Positions 18,533-27,898 of a DNA stretch of 59,597 bases are shown here, in pieces. Origin of the DNA: Marine Group III euryarchaeote CG-Epi4 (GTDB taxonomy: Archaea; Thermoplasmatota; Poseidoniia; MGIII; CG-Epi1); NCBI GenBank assembly GCA_001875365.1, contig MIYX01000012.1, positions 1 through 59,597 of the forward strand, in the 5' to 3' direction. Both the position numbers and the translations under genes were made by a program. Within the stretch, counting starts at the first letter, position 1; every line of letters begins with the position of its first letter. Below the pieces are notes generated by a model. It did no database searches, was not told the origin of the DNA, and saw only the letters and a list, made by a program, of their open reading frames with translations.

Positions 18533-20113
18533 TTACTTATCTCTATTATACAAATAAAAGGTTGAACTATAAACATCTTCTGTTCGGCTTTTAACGCTTA
18601 ATACAAAGCTTGAGTCATCAAATGTCGAATTTTCTAAAGTTGTAATTGTTAATGTTAAATTAGCTGAATCTCCAGATGATAGATTCAAAAGCGTAGAATT
18701 AGTTTCTGAGTCGTAGAAAACATATTGGCTAAAATTATCTGATGTTTCATTTATACTTTGAGGTTCGGAAGAGAGGTTAATGAAATCTACCACAATGGAA
18801 ATCGTAACATTATCTATGCTATTATCAAAATTTAGCGAAAGATTTTCCCATCCGTCTTCTTGACCATTATTCAATATTCTTATTGACGTTACATTAGTTT
18901 CACCCGGATATTGATAAAAATTATCTTCATCTGAATCAATGTCTAAAGAGAATGGCGAATCTACCGTAAAAATTGGTGAAGGTGTAAAAGTTGTAAACAA
19001 GATTAAACCAGTAATCAATCCTACAAATATTCTAGGAGAACCTAATGAGGATAGCTCCTCTGAAGGTGGTGGGTGGTAAGTTCCTAAGAAATAAATCAAA
19101 AGTGCATAAATCGCCCATCCCATGTAAGGAGGTCCAAATCCGGGAATACCGTAAAAAGTCATGAAGACAAGTGAAATTATTACAACGAAAGATAAAAGAT
19201 TTGCTTTTGGACCAAGCAGTGAACGTGCAATATGGCCTCCATCAAGCTGCCCAGCTGGCATTAAATTCAGGGCAGTAACAAAGAATCCGGTCCATCCAGC
19301 AAGAACAACTGGATGAGATAAATAGTCTCCAGATGAGGGATTTAAATTTTCAGAAATGGAAAAAAGTAATTCAAAGAAAAAAGATGAACCTAAAAACAAC
19401 GAATCTCCTGAATCTACTGGAACCGGTCTCGCGTAAAATTCAGTTAGCCAAAAACCAAGAAGAGTTACTGGTATAGCTACCAAAAGACCTGCTATTGGCC
19501 CACTTGCACCAACATCCAGAAGAGCTTTTCGATTTGGTATTGGCTCTCTAATTGAAATAAAAGCACCCATTGTTCCAAATGGAAATATCATTGGAGGCAT
19601 GGGTAGGAAGAACGGCAAGGAAGCATCAAGATTATGCTTTTTGGCATAATAATAGTGACCCATCTCGTGAGCGCCAAGAATTAACATTAAAGGTAAGGAA
19701 AAAGTGAGAAATCCCATAAAGAATATTTGTGGACTTATAAGGATTCTAAGCCACCACCAGTTCATCTCAATTATTGAGGAATCATCGTACGAGGCCCACC
19801 ACATTGCGCCGGCCCAAGTAGTAGTAAAGAAAGTGGCTAAAAGTAAGTATAAATTAATTCTACTTTGATAATAATCAAACGAAGGCTGGGGAAGAATAAC
19901 TAATATTAATTCATTACCAGTTCGCCTCAACATCGGAAATAGGCGACCTGCGCCAAAAGTAGTAGCAACCTTAAGAGACAAACGTAATTCCTCGAATTTC
20001 TTTTCTAAATTTTCAGGTTCCTTGACGAAAAATAAATGGGCATTTCCATCCCATTTACTATCTTCTACCTTCCAATTTAATCCTTCAATGAATTTCTGTA
20101 TTGATTTAGACAT
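18533..20113 (-). CDS. Site-2 protease-like M50 intramembrane metalloprotease
   Basis: 526 residues. A soluble N-terminal region (~1-80) precedes multiple membrane helices. The zinc site HEMGH (149-153) sits in a helix, and the second motif NLMPAGQLDGGH supplies the third ligand Asp291. After the last helix (~362-380) a ~145-residue extracytoplasmic domain follows with an Ig/NEW3-like pattern (SIRILNNGQEDGWENLSLNF), unusual at this position in M50 proteases. It probably cleaves membrane-embedded substrates. It follows the HD phosphohydrolase gene directly (TAA immediately followed by ATG) and precedes pyrC. Confidence 0.9.
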   Translation of the reverse strand: MSKSIQKFIEGLNWKVEDSKWDGNAHLFFVKEPENLEKKFEELRLSLKVATTFGAGRLFPMLRRTGNELILVILPQPSFDYYQSRINLYLLLATFFTTTWAGAMWWASYDDSSIIEMNWWWLRILISPQIFFMGFLTFSLPLMLILGAHEMGHYYYAKKHNLDASLPFFLPMPPMIFPFGTMGAFISIREPIPNRKALLDVGASGPIAGLLVAIPVTLLGFWLTEFYARPVPVDSGDSLFLGSSFFFELLFSISENLNPSSGDYLSHPVVLAGWTGFFVTALNLMPAGQLDGGHIARSLLGPKANLLSFVVIISLVFMTFYGIPGFGPPYMGWAIYALLIYFLGTYHPPPSEELSSLGSPRIFVGLITGLILFTTFTPSPIFTVDSPFSLDIDSDEDNFYQYPGETNVTSIRILNNGQEDGWENLSLNFDNSIDNVTISIVVDFINLSSEPQSINETSDNFSQYVFYDSETNSTLLNLSSGDSANLTLTITTLENSTFDDSSFVLSVKSRTEDVYSSTFYLYNRDK

Positions 20114-21262
20114 TTAAATTCCCAATTCCCTTTTCGCAACTTCTGAAGCTTGTGTAGACATTTTAGGTGGAGCATATATTCTGCACCTCCAGTGATCAAA
20201 CTGTGCTTCATACAAACTTTTTGTGATGGTTGACATGTTACTTGCATAATCTAGCGTCCCGTCTTCTTTAAGAATTTTGACTTTCATTGCTGGCACTACC
20301 TTGAAAGGTGGCAAATCCATAAAAATTTCTGAAGGTTCAATATCAAGTTTTTCTGCAATTGATGATTCTAGAGTTTCAACGTCTGATTTAGATATCCCCC
20401 TTTCTTCGGTTTCATCTTTAGTAAGGCTAACTACTCTCTTTGTTATGCTCCTATTCTCAAAATCGTTGACTAATTTTTTCGAAAGATTACCTGCTGAATC
20501 TAATTCAGATAAAAATTTATGGTCTGTGAATGAAACAAAGGATTCATATGAAAAACGGTCATTAACTATTGCTGCCGTAGTCGCTCTCGCCAACATTAAT
20601 TCAGCTCCTCTTGAGAATGGATGAAAATATACTGTTGGAAACATAATTGAACGTGAAGTCAAAAATGTTTCAACTACAGGTAAACCACTTTCTCCAATTA
20701 CTAACTCATTATCTAAAATAGACATCTTCGTGACTAATCTTCCGGTATCTACTCCTGTTTTAACGCCAGTGTAATGAGAATCTCTCATAAGATAGTCAAG
20801 ACGATCTCCGTCTATGTCTCCTGATATTAATGACCCATACTTGTGATCTCCTTTAATTAGACTACAAATCTCTTTAGCATTTATTCCTTCATCATGGAAT
20901 ATATCTGATATTTTACTCCCTCTAATAATATCTTGAGTTACTTCAACGTGATCCTTTCCAAATGGCAACTCATCTGCTAGATGTGAATATGGTGAATGTC
21001 CTAAATCGTGTAGTAAGCCCGCAATAGAAACTAGATGAACTTCATCTTTAGAAACTCCAGATTGACTTGCCATTTGCTTAGCTAAATGGCTGACACCTAT
21101 ACTATGCTCCAATCTAGTGTGATTAGCACCAGGGTAAACTAAGTTTGCTGAACCTAATTGCTTTATCCATCGTAATCTCTGATAGGGTTGTGTATCAACT
21201 AGAGAGGACTCTAAATCATCTAAATCAATGTAATCGTGAATAGAATCTCTTACCCTTCGCAT
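20114..21262 (-). CDS. HD-superfamily phosphohydrolase (COG1078/dNTPase-like)
   Basis: 382 residues from ATG 21262; a TTG one codon upstream is also in frame. The N-terminal motif RDSIHDYIDLDDLE and the HD metal site RLEHSIG...LLHDLGHSPYSH...DGDRLDYLMRDS place it in the COG1078/SAMHD1-like group. These enzymes hydrolyse deoxynucleoside triphosphates or other phosphate esters. A TATA-like TTTTATGAAC lies about 25 bases upstream, so this heads the operon with the M50 protease and pyrC. A link to pyrimidine pool control is possible but unproven. Confidence 0.88.
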   Translation of the reverse strand: MRRVRDSIHDYIDLDDLESSLVDTQPYQRLRWIKQLGSANLVYPGANHTRLEHSIGVSHLAKQMASQSGVSKDEVHLVSIAGLLHDLGHSPYSHLADELPFGKDHVEVTQDIIRGSKISDIFHDEGINAKEICSLIKGDHKYGSLISGDIDGDRLDYLMRDSHYTGVKTGVDTGRLVTKMSILDNELVIGESGLPVVETFLTSRSIMFPTVYFHPFSRGAELMLARATTAAIVNDRFSYESFVSFTDHKFLSELDSAGNLSKKLVNDFENRSITKRVVSLTKDETEERGISKSDVETLESSIAEKLDIEPSEIFMDLPPFKVVPAMKVKILKEDGTLDYASNMSTITKSLYEAQFDHWRCRIYAPPKMSTQASEVAKRELGI

Positions 21263-21280
21263 CAATTGTCTTCATACGAG

Positions 21281-21290
21281 GTTCATAAAA
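21281..21290 (-). promoter_or_regulatory. TATA-like box of the HD-M50-pyrC operon
   Basis: TTTTATGAAC on the minus strand, centred about 25 bases before ATG 21262. It is divergent from the tfb promoter about 70 bases away. Confidence 0.5.
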
Positions 21291-21356
21291 TAGGTTATCT
21301 ATCTTTTGTGTTCCACCTTCTTTCAAAAAGGGGAATTTAAAGGGAACGGCCCAAAG

Positions 21357-21364
21357 CTTATATT
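21357..21364 (+). promoter_or_regulatory. TATA box of tfb
   Basis: CTTATATT preceded by the purine-rich CCCAAAG (possible BRE), centred about 24-29 bases before ATGs 21384 and 21390. This predicts a leaderless tfb mRNA and argues against the longer upstream frame from 21306. Confidence 0.6.
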
Positions 21365-21383
21365 GGCAAAATTCTCTATACGT

Positions 21384-22334
21384 ATGAATATGAATATTTC
21401 CGAAAAAGTCAAAGAAGTTGATGTTGAAGAATTGACTGAATGTCCTGAATGTGACTCGGAACATATCGTACGTGATTACAAGCGCGGAGAAGTAACCTGT
21501 AGGAACTGTGGGCTTGTTGTTGATGACCAAGTAATTGATCAAGGGCCAGAATGGAGAGCTTTTGATTCTGAGCAGAATGAAAGAAGGGCACGAGGTGGGG
21601 CTCCAATGTCTGTAATGGTTCATGATAAAGGTCTTTCAACAGATATAGGATGGGGTGGACGTGATATTAACGGAAATAACGTTCCCACAAAGAACAGAGC
21701 TCAAGTTTACAGAATGCGTAAATGGCAAAATCGAACAAGAGCCTCAAATTCGGCAGATAGAAATCTGGCACAGGCACTTAACGAACTCAACAGATTAGCT
21801 TCAAAAATTGGATTACACCGACAAGTTAGGGAAGAAGCTGCTATGCTGTACCGAAGAGCCGTGCAGGATAATCTTGTTAGGGGAAGATCCGTTGAAGGAG
21901 TCGCTGCTGCAGCCCTTTATGGTGCATGCAGAAGATGTGAAGTTCCAAGAACCTTAACTGAAATTACTGAAGCTTCAAGAGCATCCAAAAAAGAAGTAGG
22001 AAGAACTTACAGATATATTTCCAGAGAATTAAAATTGAATCTTCAACCGGCATCTCCGTCAGTTTACATTATTCGTTTCTGTAGAGAATTAGAATTGCCT
22101 GGTGACGTTGAAAATACTGCAATAAATATATTAAATCAAGCGATATCTGCCGAATTAACCTCTGGCAGAGGGCCTACCGGTGTTGCCGCAGCTGCAATAT
22201 ACATTGCTTCGGTTGTACATGACATGAGAAAAACGCAAAAAACTATTGCTGATACAGTGGGCGTTACCGAAGTAACAATAAGAAACCGTTACAAGGAATT
22301 AGCTAAAAATTTAGATATTGTAGTCTACTTGTGA
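21384..22334 (+). CDS. tfb: Transcription initiation factor B (TFB)
   Basis: 316 residues from ATG 21384 (MNMNISEK); 21390 is an equally good start. An N-terminal zinc ribbon (Cys20, Cys23, Cys39, Cys42) is followed by the B-finger region ([15 protein letters not shown]) and two cyclin repeats (~125-215 and ~220-312). TFB binds TBP-TATA and recruits RNA polymerase. All motifs are intact. Pelota follows after seven bases, and its Shine-Dalgarno overlaps the tfb stop, so they are co-transcribed. Confidence 0.97.
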   Translation: MNMNISEKVKEVDVEELTECPECDSEHIVRDYKRGEVTCRNCGLVVDDQVIDQGPEWRAFDSEQNERRARGGAPMSVMVHDKGLSTDIGWGGRDINGNNVPTKNRAQVYRMRKWQNRTRASNSADRNLAQALNELNRLASKIGLHRQVREEAAMLYRRAVQDNLVRGRSVEGVAAAALYGACRRCEVPRTLTEITEASRASKKEVGRTYRYISRELKLNLQPASPSVYIIRFCRELELPGDVENTAINILNQAISAELTSGRGPTGVAAAAIYIASVVHDMRKTQKTIADTVGVTEVTIRNRYKELAKNLDIVVYL

Positions 22335-22337
22335 GGT
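22333..22337 (+). promoter_or_regulatory. Shine-Dalgarno deciding the pelota TTG start
   Basis: GAGGT overlaps the tfb stop codon and ends four bases before TTG 22342. No in-frame ATG exists nearby. Confidence 0.5.
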
Positions 22338-22341
22338 TATT

Positions 22342-23364
22342 TTGAAGTACAATAAACGTGATAGTAACGTTTACCAAATTCGATTAGAAAATGAAGATGA
22401 TTTATACCATTTAAATTTGCTATTGAGCGAAGGTGATCAAGTTAGGGCCTTGACCGAAAGACGCGAATCATCACAGTCTGACAGATTGAAGAAAGAAAGA
22501 GGCAAAAAACAAAAAATGAAACTTACCATTGATGTTAAGAACCTCGAATATCAATCTTTCGGACAACGTTTTCGATGCCATGGTCTGATTTCTCTCGGTG
22601 AAAATAATCAAGGACTTCATCACACTTTAATTCTAGAACCTGGAGATTCATTTGACGTTAGGAAAGAAGTTTGGCTTAATCACCATAGAAAAAGACTACA
22701 GAAGGCTGCAGAACCAATCGTAACCGCAACCGCAATAGCTGTTGAAAGTGATTCAATTGTTATTGCTGAATTAAGAACATATGGAATTCGAGAGTTGAAA
22801 ACACTTAACAGAGAAGGCAGTGGAAAATCAACTGGAGGTGAGGAACTGAATGATTTCTACAAGAGAGCTGTCAGACAAATAGTCAAAGTTCACATAAAAG
22901 ATTCTATAATTGTCATAATAGGTCCTGGATTCTTAAAAGAAGATTTTGCAGAAGTTGGTAAGTCTAGAGCGCGTGAAATTTTCAAAGGCTGTGTTATTGA
23001 GAACTCCGGTCAAGGAGGTATGGCTGGGATTCATGAAGCAATAGGTAGAGGTGACTTACCAAATGCGGTGGCTCAGATAAAAATACAAGAAGAAATGGCT
23101 GCTGTTGAGAAACTTAAGGAAGCTATAGCAAAAGATATGGGAACTTACGGAAAAAATGAAGTTAGAAGGGCTGTTGAAAGTGGAGCGGCTGAAAGTATTT
23201 TACTAATTTCTGAAAAAACAAAAGAAAAGGAAGGATTAGAATTATTAGAATTAGCACAAAAAAATAGAACTGAAGTAATTGAGATTTCACCTCATCACCA
23301 CGGTGGTGAAATGCTACTTGGATTAGGTGGAACTGCCGTGATTCTAAGATATAAAATAACATAA
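22342..23364 (+). CDS. pelA: Pelota/Dom34 ribosome-rescue factor
   Basis: 340 residues from TTG 22342. Three eRF1-like domains are present: an Sm-like N-domain (NVYQIRLENEDDLYHLNLLLSEGDQV, ~10-125), a central domain (~130-250) and a C-domain (~255-340, AAESILLISEKTKEKEG, ISPHHHGGEMLLGLGGTAVILRY). There is no GGQ motif, as expected for pelota. It recognises stalled ribosomes and works with the splitting ATPase ABCE1, encoded at 44987 in this window. Genome context with tfb and NAC is an information-processing cluster. Confidence 0.96.
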   Translation: MKYNKRDSNVYQIRLENEDDLYHLNLLLSEGDQVRALTERRESSQSDRLKKERGKKQKMKLTIDVKNLEYQSFGQRFRCHGLISLGENNQGLHHTLILEPGDSFDVRKEVWLNHHRKRLQKAAEPIVTATAIAVESDSIVIAELRTYGIRELKTLNREGSGKSTGGEELNDFYKRAVRQIVKVHIKDSIIVIIGPGFLKEDFAEVGKSRAREIFKGCVIENSGQGGMAGIHEAIGRGDLPNAVAQIKIQEEMAAVEKLKEAIAKDMGTYGKNEVRRAVESGAAESILLISEKTKEKEGLELLELAQKNRTEVIEISPHHHGGEMLLGLGGTAVILRYKIT

Positions 23365-23395
23365 ATTCTTTTAGAGGGGAGGGTGTAACCACCGT

Positions 23396-23755
23396 ATGAT
23401 GCCAGGCATGGGGCGTATGAACCCCCGCATGATGAAAAAATTGCAGAAACAATTACAAAGTGCTACAGAGGAACTTGATGCTACTGAGGTAATTATACGG
23501 ACAAAAGATAAAGAATTGTACTTTAGCAACCCTTCTGTAAGTGCAATGGATATGATGGGACAAAAGTCTTATCAGATTGTAGGTGAGCCTGAAGAACGCG
23601 CTCTAGGCAGTAGTGAGGAAACTACAAATATCCCCCAAGAAGACATAGATTTAGTGGCTGCACAGGCCGGCGTTTCTGCTGAAAAAGCAAAAAAGGCTTT
23701 GGAAGAATGTAATGGCGAGCCTGCTGAAGCTATTATCAAACTGATGAGTGAATAA
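23396..23755 (+). CDS. nac: Nascent polypeptide-associated complex protein (archaeal NAC)
   Basis: 119 residues. The N-terminus MMPGMGRMNPRMMKKLQKQL, the NAC beta-barrel (ATEVIIRTKDKELYFSNPSV) and the C-terminal UBA domain (QEDIDLVAAQAGVSAEKAKK) match archaeal NAC, which binds ribosomes and emerging chains as a homodimer. A purine-rich GAGGGGAGGG at 23374-23383 may be its ribosome binding site. It lies 31 bases after pelota and two bases before the acyl-CoA dehydrogenase start. Confidence 0.95.
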   Translation: MMPGMGRMNPRMMKKLQKQLQSATEELDATEVIIRTKDKELYFSNPSVSAMDMMGQKSYQIVGEPEERALGSSEETTNIPQEDIDLVAAQAGVSAEKAKKALEECNGEPAEAIIKLMSE

Positions 23756-23757
23756 AA

Positions 23758-24927
23758 ATGGATTTTGCAGAAACCGAAGACCAAAAAATGATTCGCGGAA
23801 TGGTACGTGAATTTGCTGAAAATGTTGCTGGACCTACTTGTAACAAGAGAGATAAAGAACAAATTGCACCTATTAAAGAATTTAAGAAATTCGCAGAACT
23901 AGGATTTGCAGGTATGACCATTCCTGAGAATTATGGTGGTCAAAAATTAGATGATATCTCAGAAGCAATTGTTGTAGAAGAATTGTCAAGAGTTGATCCT
24001 TCTTTAGGAGTCATGATAGCTGTCCATGTTGGACTTTGTTCAATGACAATAGCATTAAGCGGAAATGAAGAGCAAAAACAAAAATATTTACCAAAATTAG
24101 CCTCTGGAGAATTTTTAGGTGCATATTCTTTGAGCGAAGCTGGTTCAGGCACTGATGCTGCTGCAATGGTAGCTAGAGCTACAGATGATGGTGAACACTA
24201 TACCTTGAATGGTGAAAAAATGTGGGTTACAAACGGAACTACTGCAGATCTCTTCGTTCTATTTGCTAAAGTAACCGATCACCCTGATTACGGAAAAAAG
24301 AGTCACGGAGGAGTGACTTGCTTTATAATTGAGAAAGGGTTTGAAGGATTTGAAATTGGAAAGAAAGAAGACAAGCTAGGAATCCGCTCAAGTGATACAT
24401 GTACGTTGATTCTAAATGAATGTAAAGTTCCAAAAGCAAATGTACTTGGAGAAGAAGGTAAAGGGTTTCCAATTGCAATGAATGCGTTAGATAATTCAAG
24501 AATAGGTATAGCTGCTCAAGGACTAGGCATTGCACAAGGAGCATATGAAGCTGCACTAAAATACTCAAAGGAACGAGAAACATTTGGAAAACCTATTGCT
24601 GCTCATCAATCGATAAGTAATTATCTGGCAGATATGGCTGTTAGAATTGATGCAGCCAGGTTGCAAGTTTACAAAGCTGCATGGGCTAAGCAAGAGCATT
24701 ATGAAAATGGTTCTTCACGTCATACCCTTGAAGCCTCAATTGCGAAACTCAGCGCAGGTGATACTGCAATGTGGGTTTCTGAAAGGGCTGTACAAGTTTT
24801 AGGTGGATATGGATACACAAAGGATTTCCCAGTTGAAAGATTTTTCCGTGATGCAAAAATCACTCAAATTTACGAAGGAACCCAAGAAGTTCAGAGATTA
24901 GTAATTGCTCGTGAAATTGGAAAGTAA
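23758..24927 (+). CDS. Acyl-CoA dehydrogenase
   Basis: 389 residues, standard length. FAD-binding segments AYSLSEAGSGTDAAAM and MWVTNG, and the C-terminal catalytic base Glu in QIYEGTQEVQRLVIAREI, are intact; VLGGYGYTKDFPVERFFRD is the classical family motif. It oxidises short- or branched-chain acyl-CoA to enoyl-CoA; the electron-transfer flavoprotein is not in the window. With the crotonase at 8695 it suggests fatty-acid or amino-acid oxidation. Its start lies two bases after the NAC stop, an unusual pairing of metabolism with a chaperone gene. Confidence 0.95.
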   Translation: MDFAETEDQKMIRGMVREFAENVAGPTCNKRDKEQIAPIKEFKKFAELGFAGMTIPENYGGQKLDDISEAIVVEELSRVDPSLGVMIAVHVGLCSMTIALSGNEEQKQKYLPKLASGEFLGAYSLSEAGSGTDAAAMVARATDDGEHYTLNGEKMWVTNGTTADLFVLFAKVTDHPDYGKKSHGGVTCFIIEKGFEGFEIGKKEDKLGIRSSDTCTLILNECKVPKANVLGEEGKGFPIAMNALDNSRIGIAAQGLGIAQGAYEAALKYSKERETFGKPIAAHQSISNYLADMAVRIDAARLQVYKAAWAKQEHYENGSSRHTLEASIAKLSAGDTAMWVSERAVQVLGGYGYTKDFPVERFFRDAKITQIYEGTQEVQRLVIAREIGK

Positions 24928-25005
24928 TAGGAAAAGTTTTATCAGTATGTTTGTAGGATACATTACAGACTATTTAGTCAACACACAAATTATCGGTGCT
25001 AAATT

Positions 25006-26178
25006 ATGCGTATAGGAATACCAAAAGAGAATAACGAGAAAGAAACTCGTGTAGCTATCGTGCCAGTTTCAATACCTAAATTAAAGAAATTAGGTTTTGA
25101 GGTGGTAATTGAAAAAAGTGCTGGAGAGAAATCAGGATATTCTGATGCTGAATATGAAGAAAAAGGTGCAAAAACTAAATCATTGGATGAAGTAATGAAA
25201 TGTGAATTAGTTGCTTCAATTGATGTTCCGAATTTTGAGAATATGAAAAAAGGTCAAATGTTAGCATGCATGGCTGATCCTTTTAGAAACCTTGAACAAA
25301 CAAAAAAAATAATTGATTCTGGAGTTACTCTTCTCTCTCTGGAAGTCATTCCAAGAAGATTATCAAAAGGTCAATCAATGGATGTGAACTCAAGTCAGGA
25401 CAATTTATCAGGATATAAAGCAGCTTTAATGGGGTCTCAAAATATTGCGAAAATGGTTCCTATGATGATGACATCTGCTGGAACCGTAAGACCTGCAAAA
25501 TTCATAATTCAAGGGGCAGCTGTAGCTGGCCTTCAAGCCATAGCAACTGCAAAGAGGTTAGGTGCCGCAGTACAAGCTATAGATGTTAGATTAGCTGCTA
25601 AACAAGACACTGAAAGCTTAGGCGCTAAATTTATCGATGTACCTGGGTGGAAGGACGCTGAAAGCTCAAGTGGACATGCTTCCCTTTTTACAGATAAGGG
25701 ACTTCAAGAAGCATTTGATAATTCTCTAATGGATGCTGTAAAGGACGCTGATGTTGTAATTACTACTGCTAGATTATTCGGTGCAAATGCACCCAAACTA
25801 TTCTTCGGTAAGGAAAATAATGATAAGATGACAAGGGAAATGAAAGAGGGGGCTGTAATTGTTGATATGAATACAGATACTGGTGGCAATATCGTTGGAA
25901 GTAAAGATGGAAAAATAATTGAAAAAGATGGAGTAACAATTGTAGGAATTCCTATGTTATGCAGAACTGTTCCAAATACTGCATCAATGCTTTATTCAAA
26001 TAACGTTACCAACTTCGTAACTGTTTTAGTTAACGAAGGTAAATTAGCTATAAACCAAGAAGAGCAAGTGCTCACCGGGGATGAAGGTGGAATTTCAGCA
26101 GGTTATGGTGGAATTTTAATTGCTGAGGACGGAAAGTTGCACGAAAACCATACTAAACTAATGGAGGCTATGAAATAA
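25006..26178 (+). CDS. pntA: NAD(P) transhydrogenase subunit alpha part 1
   Basis: 390 residues, soluble NAD(H)-binding dI component: MRIGIPKENNEKETRVAIVP at the N-terminus, AVAGLQAIATAKRLGA as the dinucleotide fold and VIVDMNTDTGGN near 285. It starts the three-gene pntAA-AB-B operon, with TAATG overlaps at 26178 and 26486. The complex uses the ion gradient to drive hydride transfer from NADH to NADP+, supplying NADPH. A possible TATA-like CTATTTAG at 24970-24977 lies about 32 bases upstream. The split alpha subunit is a bacterial arrangement (as in Rhodospirillum), suggesting horizontal acquisition. Confidence 0.95.
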   Translation: MRIGIPKENNEKETRVAIVPVSIPKLKKLGFEVVIEKSAGEKSGYSDAEYEEKGAKTKSLDEVMKCELVASIDVPNFENMKKGQMLACMADPFRNLEQTKKIIDSGVTLLSLEVIPRRLSKGQSMDVNSSQDNLSGYKAALMGSQNIAKMVPMMMTSAGTVRPAKFIIQGAAVAGLQAIATAKRLGAAVQAIDVRLAAKQDTESLGAKFIDVPGWKDAESSSGHASLFTDKGLQEAFDNSLMDAVKDADVVITTARLFGANAPKLFFGKENNDKMTREMKEGAVIVDMNTDTGGNIVGSKDGKIIEKDGVTIVGIPMLCRTVPNTASMLYSNNVTNFVTVLVNEGKLAINQEEQVLTGDEGGISAGYGGILIAEDGKLHENHTKLMEAMK

Positions 26179-26486
26179 TGGAATTAGTCACACTTATAGG
26201 TGCAATCACGGTTTTCATATTGGCTATTTTTCTAGGATTCGAACTAATTACAAAAGTACCTGCTACACTCCATACTCCGCTAATGTCAGGAGCTAATGCA
26301 ATTTCTGGAATTACAATTGTTGGAGCTTTGATTTTTTCAAATACTGACTTCAACGGGGGCGATCCTGGAGTTGCAGCATGGTTGGCATTTTTTGCACTAA
26401 TTTTAGCTACAATTAACGTAGTTGGAGGATTTGCTGTTACTAACCGAATGTTGAACATGATTGCTGGTAAAAGAGGGGGCAAGTAA
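26178..26486 (+). CDS. pntAB: NAD(P) transhydrogenase subunit alpha part 2
   Basis: 102 residues with three membrane helices (TLIGAITVFILAIFLGFELI; NAISGITIVGALIF; AAWLAFFALILATINVVGGF) and the conserved FAVTNRML segment preceding the C-terminus. It is the membrane half of the alpha subunit (part of dII). Overlaps of one base with pntA and with pntB enforce coupled translation. Confidence 0.95.
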   Translation: MELVTLIGAITVFILAIFLGFELITKVPATLHTPLMSGANAISGITIVGALIFSNTDFNGGDPGVAAWLAFFALILATINVVGGFAVTNRMLNMIAGKRGGK

Positions 26487-27898
26487 TGGACGAAGCTGTT
26501 TGGGACATAGGATATCTTGTAGCTTCAATACTTTTCATAATGGGTCTAAAGAAATTAGGCCACCCTAGAACTGCACCAACCGGAAATTTGTATGGTGCGA
26601 TGGGAATGCTTGTGGCTGTAGTGGTTACAATAGCTCAAATGGATTTTGGTGAAATAAATAATTTTATTCTTATAATTTCTGGACTTGTCATTGGAGGATT
26701 CATTGGATATCTAATGGCGATTAGAGTGCAAATGACAGGAATGCCCGAAATGGTTGCCTTGTTCAATGGATTTGGAGGTGCTGCAAGTGCATTGGTAGCT
26801 GCATCAGAAGTCTTCAGGAGGATTAATGAAAATGATTTGCCTGAAGGTTTAGAATTACATGTTGCTTGGACTGCTATTGGCTTATCTGCTTTAGTTGGCT
26901 GGGTAACTCTAACGGGTAGCTTGCTCGCTATGATGAAATTAAAAGGTGGAGTTGAAATATTTGGAACATGGTATAGAACTCCGACCTGGGGTCCTGAATG
27001 GCTAAATTACGTTAAAGGATTGGTATTAATTTCAATCGTAGGACTTCTCTACATGACTATCGAGGAACCTGGAAATCAAGATTATGTTATAGCTATTATT
27101 GCACTATCATCTATTCTTGGAATTTTATTCGTACTTCCTATTGGAGGTGCTGATATGCCCGTTGTAGTAAGTCTGCTAAACTCTTTATCTGGCATAGCTG
27201 CAGCATTCACAGGCTTCATTATCGGAAATAATGTTCTGATAATTGCAGGATCTATGGTAGGGGCAGCTGGTTTAATTTTAACAAATATAATGTGTAAAGC
27301 AATGAATCGTCAATTAATTGATGTATTATTCAAATCATTCGGAGGCTCTGATAAAGAACAAGTTACTAGAACTAAAGTTGGATCTGACCCCGAAGAAGTG
27401 GCCATGGTATGTGATGGAATTTCTAAATGTGTTATTATTCCAGGGTACGGAATGGCTGTATCACAATGTCAACACCAAGTTCGTGAATTTGCTGACATTT
27501 TAGAAGCAAATGGTTGTGAAGTAAAATATGGAATCCATCCTGTTGCAGGTCGAATGCCAGGACACATGAATGTCCTACTAGCTGAGGCAAGTGTTCCGTA
27601 TGAAAAGTTGATTGAAATGGATGACATTAACTCCGAAATGGGAGAATGTGATGTCGCAATTGTTGTCGGTGCAAATGATACAGTTAACCCTGCTGCAAGA
27701 AGCGGAGAGGGTCCTTTAGCTGGAATGCCTATAATCGATGCAGATAAAGCAAGAGTTGTCGTTATGGTAAAAAGATCATTATCTGTTGGATATGCTGGGG
27801 TAGATAATGACCTGTTCTACGAAGATAAAACAATGATGCTATTTGGAGATGGTAAACAAATGATGACTGAATTAGTTTCTTCTCTGAAGGATCTTTAA
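26486..27898 (+). CDS. pntB: NAD(P) transhydrogenase subunit beta
   Basis: 470 residues. Eight to nine membrane helices occupy ~1-275, with MALFNGFGGAAS-type and GGADMPVVVSLLNSLSG channel motifs. The NADP(H)-binding dIII domain (~295-470) contains IIPGYGMAVSQCQHQVREF, GIHPVAGRMPGHMNVLLAEA and VGANDTVNPAA. The operon is complete. Its stop overlaps the stop of the opposing RmuC gene by four bases (within TTTAAA). Confidence 0.96.
   Translation: MDEAVWDIGYLVASILFIMGLKKLGHPRTAPTGNLYGAMGMLVAVVVTIAQMDFGEINNFILIISGLVIGGFIGYLMAIRVQMTGMPEMVALFNGFGGAASALVAASEVFRRINENDLPEGLELHVAWTAIGLSALVGWVTLTGSLLAMMKLKGGVEIFGTWYRTPTWGPEWLNYVKGLVLISIVGLLYMTIEEPGNQDYVIAIIALSSILGILFVLPIGGADMPVVVSLLNSLSGIAAAFTGFIIGNNVLIIAGSMVGAAGLILTNIMCKAMNRQLIDVLFKSFGGSDKEQVTRTKVGSDPEEVAMVCDGISKCVIIPGYGMAVSQCQHQVREFADILEANGCEVKYGIHPVAGRMPGHMNVLLAEASVPYEKLIEMDDINSEMGECDVAIVVGANDTVNPAARSGEGPLAGMPIIDADKARVVVMVKRSLSVGYAGVDNDLFYEDKTMMLFGDGKQMMTELVSSLKDL

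Noticed and set aside
21306..21383. N-terminal extension of tfb from ATG 21306
   Set aside because: The TATA box at 21357-21364 would lie inside it, and the extension has no TFB-like sequence; ATG 21384 fits leaderless initiation.
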